From the NCBI GenBank assembly GCA_002373755.1, contig DFJU01000105.1:1-21216 (forward strand): a DNA stretch of 21,216 nucleotides, given 5' to 3'. The notes beneath the pieces were generated by a model. The model did no database searches. It saw only the letters and a list, made by a program, of their open reading frames with translations, and was not told the DNA's origin. The stretch is from Bacteroidales bacterium UBA3663 (lineage in GTDB: Bacteria; Bacteroidota; Bacteroidia; Bacteroidales; UBA3663). A program made the translations under genes and the position numbers. Shown here in pieces: positions 15,311 through 21,216 of the stretch; position 1 is the stretch's first letter, and each line of letters opens with the position of its first letter.

Positions 15311-16087
15311 TCACACCTCGCGGCCTTCGTTCACGCCATAGCCGAACAGGGCGAAGTCGCCGCGCAGTGGGTCGTCGGGGAAGATTGCGGCCAATGACTG
15401 CGTGAGGCGTATTGCGGCGTGCATCGAGGCGCATCGGCTGTTGAGCAGTCCCAGACGCACCGACTGGCTGACTACATGGGTGTCGAGCGGCATGATGAGC
15501 GTGCGGCGGTCGATGAAGTCCGACCAGAGTCCCAGATCGACGGGCGAATTTGTGCGCACCATCCATCGCAGGAACATGCAGACGCGCTTGCAGGCCGATT
15601 GCGCGTCTTTCGGCACGACGGTGCTGATGCCGTGGCTTCCGAAGTATTGGCAGATGGCCTGCACGGCGCCGAGCCCGTCGTCGGCATTGCGTCGCACGTA
15701 GTCGCCCAGCGTGCCGTGTTCGGCGAGCATCTGCTCGTAGGCCGTCAGGAAACTGTGCATCGTGGCGCAGGTGTAGAGCCTGTAGAAGCATCGGTGGTCA
15801 TCGGCCGCAAAAAGCTGGCGGAAGCTGCCCGACCGCACCCATTCGTAGGGTTCGCCCGATGCGCTGTCGAGCAACTGCTGGATTTTGGGCATGAACTGGC
15901 TGCGGCTGCCGTAGCTCAGACACGAGGCAAGGAAGGCCATCGTCTCGCGGTTGGCATCGCCCGTTACCTGGTGCATGAACCACGACGGATCGCCCGTGAG
16001 GAACGCCTCGTTCTCATATCGTTGTGCATAGCCGATGAGCATATCGGCCAAATCGGCCGTCACTGCGGCCTGTTTTTGCTTGTTCAT
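15311..16087 (-). CDS. TIGR02757 family protein (DUF2400)
   Basis: A 258-residue soluble protein matching the TIGR02757 pattern by eye: an N-terminal DPSWFMHQV and ETMAFLASCLSYGSRSQF, then CMFLRWMVRTNSPVDLGLW, then LIMPLDTHVVSQSVRLGLL. The family is widespread in Bacteroidetes and also found in other bacteria. It resembles helix-hairpin-helix DNA glycosylase-like folds in its C-terminal half, but its function is not established. It lies 27 nt after comF and is the last gene of the prmC-recX-comF operon, so a link to DNA handling is plausible but inferred. Confidence 0.8.
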   Translation of the reverse strand: MNKQKQAAVTADLADMLIGYAQRYENEAFLTGDPSWFMHQVTGDANRETMAFLASCLSYGSRSQFMPKIQQLLDSASGEPYEWVRSGSFRQLFAADDHRCFYRLYTCATMHSFLTAYEQMLAEHGTLGDYVRRNADDGLGAVQAICQYFGSHGISTVVPKDAQSACKRVCMFLRWMVRTNSPVDLGLWSDFIDRRTLIMPLDTHVVSQSVRLGLLNSRCASMHAAIRLTQSLAAIFPDDPLRGDFALFGYGVNEGREV

Positions 16088-16114
16088 ATCTCGGTTGTTT
16101 TCAATGTGTTCCGT

Positions 16115-16765
16115 TCATAGTCTCAGCGTTGCGGCCAATGTGAGCATCGAGACGCGCGTGCCATCGACCTGCAGAAGCTGTTCGGCGCACGAAATCAACG
16201 TAGCGCCGGTGGTGCAGACGTCATCGACCAGAAGCACGTGCCGGCCGCGCAGTTTTTGGCCGTTGCGCAACGTGAAGGCCGACGTCTGGTGGTTGTGGCG
16301 CACATCGGCCGACATTCCGACCTGCGATGCGGTGTAGTGCGAGCGCGACAGGCAGTTGCTGGCTACGGGCAGATGCCACCTCCGGCTGAGGGTGCGCACG
16401 ATGGGTGTCACCTGGTTGTAGCCGCGGATGAGCAGACGTCGCCAATGCACCGGCACAGGCACGATGACGTCGATGTCGAACGGCCATCCGCTGCCCTCCA
16501 GACGGTCGCAGAGCATGTTGGTGAGCAGCTCGTTGTGCATCGGCTTGTCGTCGTATTTTGCCTGTGCGATGAGCAGCGAAAACGGGTCGCCAGGCTGGTA
16601 GTAGCCGAGGTGTGTGGCGTGCTCGAAGGCGACCTTTCCCGTCAGGTTGTGCCACAGCGGATTGTGCTCGTCGGCGCTGTTGACCAACGGGAATCCGAGC
16701 ATACAGTCGAGGCAGACAAATTCTTCGCCATCAACGAGTTCCTTTTGGCAGCACAGGCAGTTCAT
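16115..16765 (-). CDS. comF: ComF-family phosphoribosyltransferase-like protein
   Basis: A 216-residue protein. A small N-terminal zinc-binding segment has cysteines at 3, 6, 18 and 21. The conserved PVPVHWRRLLIRGYNQ follows at 103-118, and the PRPP-type motif LLVDDVCTTGATL at about 178-190. ComF/GntX proteins are linked to natural transformation, acting with the ComFA helicase in firmicutes and needed for DNA uptake in several Gram-negatives; whether this organism is competent is unknown. ATG overlaps the recX stop as ATGA, so translation is coupled. Confidence 0.88.
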   Translation of the reverse strand: MNCLCCQKELVDGEEFVCLDCMLGFPLVNSADEHNPLWHNLTGKVAFEHATHLGYYQPGDPFSLLIAQAKYDDKPMHNELLTNMLCDRLEGSGWPFDIDVIVPVPVHWRRLLIRGYNQVTPIVRTLSRRWHLPVASNCLSRSHYTASQVGMSADVRHNHQTSAFTLRNGQKLRGRHVLLVDDVCTTGATLISCAEQLLQVDGTRVSMLTLAATLRL

Positions 16766-17238
16766 AGGTCATCGTCGTCGGGTTGGTTCAGCTGGCGCAG
16801 GGCTTGGCCGATGATGTTGCTCTCGAATCCGCGTTGCGCCGCGAAACGGTAGATGCGGGCGCGGTCGTTGGGCGACAATGGCAGCTTCATTCCGCGCATT
16901 TTTCCGCGTAGCAGGTCGGTCAGCGTGGTCACGTAGCTGTCCGGGTCGATGACGTCGTCCATCGTGTTCTGAACCAGCGCACCGCCTATGCCCTTCTGTC
17001 GCAAGGCATAGGCAATCTTGACGCGGCCCCATCGCTCGTAGGTGAACTTGTCGTTCACGAAGGCGTGTACGAAACGGGCCTCGTCGAGGAATTTCTCGTC
17101 GCGCAACCGCTGCATGATGCGTTCGATGTCGGCTTCGGCCGTTTCCCAGTCGCTCAGTTTCTGCGCGACGTCGTGCGGTGCGCGTTCTGCTTGGCTGCAA
17201 TATGCGGCGGCGCGGTTGAGTGCTTGTTCGTAGGTCAT
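16762..17238 (-). CDS. recX: Regulatory protein RecX
   Basis: A 158-residue all-helical protein of normal RecX length, with repeated three-helix units. The hallmark segments are present: LRDEKFLDEARFVHAFVNDK near residue 45-65, then ERWGRVKIAYALRQKGI, a usual RecX block. RecX binds RecA filaments and limits recombinase activity. It is usually next to recA in other phyla but stands free here, between prmC and comF. The start is ATG 17238, 25 nt after the prmC stop; that gap is an 8-bp tandem repeat and shows no ribosome-binding site. Confidence 0.85.
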   Translation of the reverse strand: MTYEQALNRAAAYCSQAERAPHDVAQKLSDWETAEADIERIMQRLRDEKFLDEARFVHAFVNDKFTYERWGRVKIAYALRQKGIGGALVQNTMDDVIDPDSYVTTLTDLLRGKMRGMKLPLSPNDRARIYRFAAQRGFESNIIGQALRQLNQPDDDDL

Positions 17239-17242
17239 TGTT

Positions 17243-17290
17243 GAGGTTATAAGGTTGTGAGGTTATGAGGTTATGAGGTTGTGAGGTTTT
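17243..17290. repeat. 8-bp tandem repeat (GAGGTTAT/GT x6) at the prmC-recX junction
   Basis: Six consecutive 8-bp units (GAGGTTAT, AAGGTTGT, GAGGTTAT, GAGGTTAT, GAGGTTGT, GAGGTTTT). They encode the last residues of PrmC (PHNLITS), contain its stop codon and end five bases before the recX start. As 8 is not a multiple of 3, a change in copy number would alter the PrmC tail and the spacing to recX. Confidence 0.85.
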
Positions 17291-18414
17291 TGGGCCAATA
17301 CGAACCTGTCGCGTCCGTCGAAGTCCTTGCGCAGCGTCACGCCGGTGTAGCCCAAGTCGCGTAGCAGTTGGCAGGTTTCTGCACCGAACGATGCGTTGAT
17401 TTCGAAGTACAGGCCACCGCCCGGGCGCAGGTGCCGTTGGCCGTAGCGGGCAATTGCCCGATAGAACAGCAGTGGGTCGTCGTTGGGCACGAAAAGGGCA
17501 AGATGTGGTTCGTGGTCGAGCACGTTGGCCTCCATATCAACAGCCTCGCGCCGGCAGATGTACGGCGGATTGCTCACGATGGCATCGTAGAGCGCATTGC
17601 TGCGGGCCGCAGTGCGGTTCACAACTTCGCTCGGAAGTGTGGATAACTCGGTTGAGAAGTCCGTTTCTTCTTCGCGCAGGATGTCGGCCTCGACGAAACG
17701 CACGTTGCTGATTCCCAATGCTTTTGCGTTCGATTTTGCGACGTCCAATGCCGCTGTTGACAAGTCGGCGGCGGTTATGAACGACCTGTTTATATCTGCG
17801 GCCAACGAAAGGGCGATGCAGCCGCTTCCGGTGCCCACATCGAGCAAGTTGTAAACCGGTTTGTCAACAGGGTTTTCAACCACTTTTTCAACTACGCGAC
17901 TTGCGTTTTCAACGGAGTTTTCAACAGGGCTTGAAGTGGCCTTGTCCGATGGGTTTTCAACAGAGTTGTCAATGGTTTTATCAACCGGATTGGGGCAGTT
18001 TTCAACATCGTTGTCCGATGGGGAATCTGGCTTTTCAACGACGTTTTTCACAGCGTTGTCAACTGGGTTTTCGGCGTTTCTCAACCGTTTGTCAACAAAG
18101 TTATCAACAACCATATCGACCAGTTCGGCCGTTTCGGGACGCGGGATAAGCACATCGGCCGTGACCCTGAATTTGCGTCCGCGGAACCATGTGTAGCCGA
18201 GCACCTGCTGCACCGGAATGCCGTCGGCCAAAAGCCTTCCGCAGGCCTCGAGCTGGGTGCGTTGCGCATCGGACAAGACGGCCGTCTGCATGACGATCTG
18301 CGTGTAGCTGAAGCCGCACAGTTCTTCGAGCAGGAGGCGCACGACGGCCTTCGCTTCGCGGGGTTCGTAAAGGGGTGTGAGCAGGGCTTGCAGCCGCTGG
18401 ATTGCTTGCTTCAT
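17263..18414 (-). CDS. prmC: Release factor glutamine methyltransferase PrmC (HemK), with a repeat insertion
   Basis: PrmC methylates the glutamine of the GGQ motif in release factors RF1 and RF2. The start is ATG 18414 (MKQAIQRLQ); a TTG seven codons upstream is less likely. The N-terminal helical domain spans about 1-80, then the linker IPRPETAELVD (90-100), SAM motif DVGTGSG (192-198) and catalytic NPPY (282-285), all intact. The total of 383 residues is about 100 more than usual. Most of the excess is residues 104-186, a low-complexity run of V-[DE]-[NK]-x-P-type units that separates the linker from motif I and is encoded by a repeat array. A smaller extension lies at about 246-272. The C-terminal residues come from the 8-bp repeat. 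It is first in the prmC-recX-comF-TIGR02757 operon. Confidence 0.92.
   Translation of the reverse strand: MKQAIQRLQALLTPLYEPREAKAVVRLLLEELCGFSYTQIVMQTAVLSDAQRTQLEACGRLLADGIPVQQVLGYTWFRGRKFRVTADVLIPRPETAELVDMVVDNFVDKRLRNAENPVDNAVKNVVEKPDSPSDNDVENCPNPVDKTIDNSVENPSDKATSSPVENSVENASRVVEKVVENPVDKPVYNLLDVGTGSGCIALSLAADINRSFITAADLSTAALDVAKSNAKALGISNVRFVEADILREEETDFSTELSTLPSEVVNRTAARSNALYDAIVSNPPYICRREAVDMEANVLDHEPHLALFVPNDDPLLFYRAIARYGQRHLRPGGGLYFEINASFGAETCQLLRDLGYTGVTLRKDFDGRDRFVLAQKPHNLITS
17857..18110. repeat. Array of degenerate TTTTCAAC/TTGTCAAC repeats inside prmC
   Basis: On the plus strand about 15 copies of a T-[TAG]-TCAAC core, mostly as GTTTTCAAC, GTTGTCAAC or TTATCAAC, occur at irregular 10-25-nt spacing over some 250 bp. 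They encode the VDN/VEN/VDK units of the PrmC insertion. Spacing and sequence are too irregular for a CRISPR array. Confidence 0.8.
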
Positions 18415-18444
18415 TTTCGGGAAAATACGGTTCAAAAATCAGGG

Positions 18445-18452
18445 CGAAGTTA
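18445..18452 (-). promoter_or_regulatory. -7 promoter element for the prmC operon
   Basis: TAACTTCG on the minus strand matches TAnnTTCG. It predicts a leader of about 24 nt before ATG 18414, which supports the ATG start over the upstream TTG. Confidence 0.5.
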
Positions 18453-18567
18453 GGCATATTCGGCCGAAAAGTGACTTCCAATTCTTAAAAAAACAAAATC
18501 GGCCGTGAAAAAGTCCTAAAATTGGATAATAGTTTTTTATTTAAAAGAGAATGTCGCAAATTTTCAG

Positions 18568-18575
18568 TATCTTCG
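18568..18575 (+). promoter_or_regulatory. -7 promoter element for the DUF6242-porG operon
   Basis: TATCTTCG matches the Bacteroidetes -7 form TAnnTTCG. The predicted start point is about 18 nt before ATG 18600. It is divergent from the prmC promoter. Confidence 0.55.
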
Positions 18576-18599
18576 CACCCGTTTTTTTACGACATACGA

Positions 18600-20132
18600 A
18601 TGAACCTGTCCATCAACCGAATATCCAAAACCGCACTCTGCGCGCTTGCATCGGCCGTCATGTTGTCCGGCTGTTTCGACGACAACGACTCCGAAACCAT
18701 CGTCAACGACTACGACAATGCGCTCATTACGTCGGTCAGCCTTTCGACCAACACGAAGGTCTGCTCAAACCTTTCCAGCTATACATTTACCATCGACCAT
18801 CTCGGAACCAGCGACGAAGACCTCATCGAGCGCTGCGCTTCGTTGTGGCAGGTCGATGAATATTCGCAGCAACCGGGCATCATCTTTAATGCCGATTCCC
18901 TGCCGGTTGGCTCTGTGGCCGACTCGATCAAGGTGACGCTGTCGTATTCGTCGCCCTACAAGGTGCGTTTCTTCCAGTACGACTCGACGCTGACGCTTCA
19001 GAACGTCACCAACTATGCCGACACTCAGATCATTTGGTTCGACGACTATGCCGTGACCCGCATCGAGGTTGTGGCCGAAGACCAGCTGACCAACAAGAGC
19101 TACTTCATGAAGATGAACGTCCACACCCAGACGTCCGACACCATCATGTGGAAATATGCCGCTACCGACCTCTTCGACATGAGCGACGTCATCGACCAGC
19201 GCGTTGACACGTTGGGCACGACGCTCTGCTGGTACACGATGTCGGCCGACAGTTCACAGCAGGTGCGCACGGCCGATCTGACAGGCGACATCACCGCATG
19301 GAGCGACGCACAGGCCGTCACTGCGCCATCGGCCATCAACCTCGGCACGCTGCTCAACTGGGGCGGCAAAATCTACGGCGTGGGCTACGACAAGCAGCTG
19401 CTTGCCACGACCGACGGCATCGCATGGAGTGTGGCATCGGCCGACTATAGCTTCGTCAACCTGCTGGGTGTCCAGCTGGCCGACAGAAATCGCGTAGCGG
19501 AGCACTTGTGCGCCATCGCAATGGTCGATGACACTTGCCGCTTCGTGCGTTCGGCCGACGGTGCATCGTGGCAGCTCGATTCGTTGACCATCGGCGGCAC
19601 CACGACATCGGCATTGCCCGCCCGCTTCCCGTTGTGGGACTATACACGCCCGATTTCCGTCGAGGCCGACCTGGAGGGCGGCAGCACCCGTTCGCGAATC
19701 TACATCAGCGGCGGAATGTTGGCCGACAGCACTCTCACATCGAGCACTTGGGCCACCGACGGCCTGCAATGGGTCGAGTTCACGCAGCACATCGTGCCGG
19801 CTGCCCGCCGTTCATCGGTCGTGCGCTATCAGCTCGATGTTGACGACCCCGACAGCTTCTGGATCATGCAGCTCGGCGAGCGGGCCGACGGCAGCGTTAC
19901 CGACACGCTCTACTTCAGCCAGAACAGCGGCGTGACGTGGAAGATGCTGCAACGCGAATTCTACAAATACGGCGATACGTATCCGATTGCGCAGTTCGGC
20001 TGTAGCAGCGCGTTCGTCAACCCGAAGAACTACCGCATCTACTTCATCGGCGGCAAGAACAACGACGGCGAACAGGAGAGCAACATCGTGACCGGACAGC
20101 TCGCCAACCTCGCCATGGATCAACTCCGCTAA
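18600..20132 (+). CDS. DUF6242-type surface lipoprotein
   Basis: The protein has 510 residues from ATG 18600, chosen because it opens with a signal peptide ending in lipobox LSGC (C25); an in-frame ATG at 18522 would precede the promoter. FDDND after the cysteine looks like an acidic surface-export signal. The N-terminal domain (about 40-200) is a beta-rich, possibly Ig-like region. The rest contains repeated blade-like stretches with DG-IAW, DGASW and SGVTW motifs, typical of beta-propeller (sialidase or Kelch-like) repeats. I recognise it as the DUF6242 type seen next to porG-like genes in Bacteroidales, from memory. Function is unknown. It ends 20 nt before porG. Confidence 0.75.
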   Translation: MNLSINRISKTALCALASAVMLSGCFDDNDSETIVNDYDNALITSVSLSTNTKVCSNLSSYTFTIDHLGTSDEDLIERCASLWQVDEYSQQPGIIFNADSLPVGSVADSIKVTLSYSSPYKVRFFQYDSTLTLQNVTNYADTQIIWFDDYAVTRIEVVAEDQLTNKSYFMKMNVHTQTSDTIMWKYAATDLFDMSDVIDQRVDTLGTTLCWYTMSADSSQQVRTADLTGDITAWSDAQAVTAPSAINLGTLLNWGGKIYGVGYDKQLLATTDGIAWSVASADYSFVNLLGVQLADRNRVAEHLCAIAMVDDTCRFVRSADGASWQLDSLTIGGTTTSALPARFPLWDYTRPISVEADLEGGSTRSRIYISGGMLADSTLTSSTWATDGLQWVEFTQHIVPAARRSSVVRYQLDVDDPDSFWIMQLGERADGSVTDTLYFSQNSGVTWKMLQREFYKYGDTYPIAQFGCSSAFVNPKNYRIYFIGGKNNDGEQESNIVTGQLANLAMDQLR

Positions 20133-20152
20133 GCCGCAAACGACCATCGGCC

Positions 20153-20857
20153 ATGAAACGTCAGCTCCTCGCAATCAGCCTTGCCGCCGTCGGCAGCCTT
20201 GTCGGCGTGTGTCCGCTACGTGCGCAGGATGGTGAGGAGTATATGTACGAAATCGGTCCCGCTGTCGGTGCAAGCTGGGCTTATGGCGACGTGAACCGCA
20301 GCAGCGCGCTCTACGACCCCTCGTTGGCCTACGGACTGCTGTTCCGCTACAACGTCAACCTGCGCTGGGCCTTCGCGCTCGACTTTACGGGCAACCGGTT
20401 GACGGGCGACAGCCATGACTTCGACAACGTCATGCCCGGTGGCACCGACTGGAGTTTCGACCGCCGCTACTGGCAGTTCGGCATCCGTCCGGAATTCGCC
20501 TTCTGGAACTATGGCTGGGGTGCCGACTATCGCGAAAAACACCGTTTGGCTCCGTTCCTCACCGCCGGCATCGGCTTCGGTTGGGCCAACGGAAGCTCGT
20601 CGGGCGATGACCGCAGCACATCGACCCTTGCCCTGCCCGTCGGCATCGGCATGAAGTGGAAGATGGCACCGCGCTGGGATTTGCAGCTCACCTGCCTTTG
20701 GACGAAAACCTTCGCCGATGGCATCGACGGCATCTCCGACCCCTATGCAATGGGCACAACGACTCCCGTCAACACCGATTGGATCGGTTCGATGATGCTC
20801 AGCATCACGTTCAACTTCAAGGAGCGGTGTCTCACCTGCCACAATCAGGATGAATAA
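20153..20857 (+). CDS. porG: PorG-like outer-membrane beta-barrel protein (DUF6089)
   Basis: A 234-residue protein with a signal peptide ending PLRAQ. The mature part starts YMYEIGPAVGASWAYGDVN, as in the PorG/DUF6089 family, and continues with amphipathic strands (LLFRYNVNLRWAFALDF, LAPFLTAGIGFGWANGS, SMMLSITFNFK). It ends with a short cysteine-containing tail (CLTCHNQDE), also a family habit. In Porphyromonas gingivalis PorG is an outer-membrane part of the type IX secretion machine linked to the PorK/N ring. Many Bacteroidales without that system keep homologues, so a direct secretion role is uncertain. It is co-transcribed with the upstream DUF6242 lipoprotein gene. Confidence 0.75.
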   Translation: MKRQLLAISLAAVGSLVGVCPLRAQDGEEYMYEIGPAVGASWAYGDVNRSSALYDPSLAYGLLFRYNVNLRWAFALDFTGNRLTGDSHDFDNVMPGGTDWSFDRRYWQFGIRPEFAFWNYGWGADYREKHRLAPFLTAGIGFGWANGSSSGDDRSTSTLALPVGIGMKWKMAPRWDLQLTCLWTKTFADGIDGISDPYAMGTTTPVNTDWIGSMMLSITFNFKERCLTCHNQDE

Positions 20858-20920
20858 TCAAAAAAGGGCATTGAAAGGCTCAAAAAAGGAGTGAAAGGGG
20901 AGTAAAAGGGACGACAGCTA

Positions 20921-21216
20921 ATGTCTGCAAAACCCTTTGAAAACCCCGACAAACGTCACTTTTACTCCAAATATGCAGCCATCTTCTTTCTCTGCTGGTT
21001 TGTCCTCCTGGTCTTCCTTGTAGATGGAGTTTTGAAATTCCAGACACTGGTTGACTTCTTTGGGTCATACGCCTTAGTGGAAGTTACGCTATTGTTGTTT
21101 GTGGGTTTCCCTACTTGGGGCGTTTACAAATGCACTAAAGAGCATAAATCAGAAGTAAATAAACATATAAATCGTAATATAGTCATGAATTTGATAAAAA
21201 TACAGTCAAGCAAAGA
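20921..21216 (+). CDS. Small predicted membrane protein (3' end outside window)
   Basis: An open frame from ATG 20921 runs 98 codons and off the right edge. It starts MSAKPFENPDKRHF and has two hydrophobic segments, about residues 19-38 (AIFFLCWFVLLVFLVDG) and 49-69 (ALVEVTLLLFVGFP), followed by a lysine- and asparagine-rich tail. This suggests a two-helix inner-membrane protein with a cytoplasmic tail. It is more AT-rich than the upstream genes. The 63 nt before it are unusually purine-rich. I do not recognise a family. Confidence 0.5.
   Translation, partial: MSAKPFENPDKRHFYSKYAAIFFLCWFVLLVFLVDGVLKFQTLVDFFGSYALVEVTLLLFVGFPTWGVYKCTKEHKSEVNKHINRNIVMNLIKIQSSK

Noticed and set aside
17638..17646. 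Perfect DnaA box (TGTGGATAA) next to TTATCAACA-like repeats, suggesting an origin
   Set aside because: Only one true box is present, it lies inside prmC, and there is no AT-rich unwinding region or dnaA/dnaN nearby.
17857..18110. CRISPR-like array of TTTTCAAC units
   Set aside because: Spacing is irregular, units are only 7-9 nt, the region is an open coding frame of prmC, and no cas gene is near.

Overview
The window looks like a chromosomal segment from a fairly GC-rich member of the Bacteroidales, perhaps Prevotella-like. Supporting signs are the protein families (PorT, PorG, DUF6242, a Bacteroidales-style pyrE/SRPBCC/argH cluster, TIGR02757), lipoproteins with acidic residues right after the lipidated cysteine, and -7 promoter elements of the Bacteroidetes type TAnnTTTG/TAnnTTCG upstream of several genes. 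No tRNA, rRNA, insertion sequence or CRISPR array was recognised.

Layout, left to right. 1-1315: the 3' end of an unknown gene, a hairpin, and a low-GC hypothetical gene whose 5' end looks frameshifted. 1412-2098 (+): PorT-like outer-membrane protein. From 2274 to 18414 every gene is on the minus strand, so read right to left: prmC, recX, comF and a TIGR02757 gene form one operon; a TlpA-like thioredoxin lipoprotein has its own promoter; pyrE, an SRPBCC gene, argH and a cysteine-rich Rieske-like lipoprotein form a biosynthetic cluster; a structured RNA candidate follows; then a Type III restriction-modification pair (mod, res), a beta-helix surface lipoprotein, an aminopeptidase P and a bile acid:sodium symporter family transporter. 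From 18600 the plus strand carries a DUF6242 lipoprotein, a PorG-like outer-membrane protein, and a small membrane protein cut by the window end.

The genes are mostly housekeeping: pyrimidine and arginine synthesis, peptide turnover, release-factor methylation, RecA control and envelope functions. Type III restriction-modification is the one clear defence system. PorT and PorG are both linked to the type IX secretion system in relatives, but they lie at opposite ends of the window and no other component of that system is here.

The most unusual material is not in the gene list. The octamer TCGCGTAG occurs 12 times where about one is expected, in several reading frames and in paired hairpin arms. 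A 122-nt long-hairpin RNA candidate with its own -7 element lies upstream of mod and has a competing fold. A palindromic repeat family flanks res and mod, and one copy is translated inside Mod. PrmC carries an insertion of about 83 residues encoded by a TTTTCAAC-type repeat array. An 8-bp tandem repeat sits at the prmC/recX junction. All of this was read by eye, without alignment, folding or database searches.
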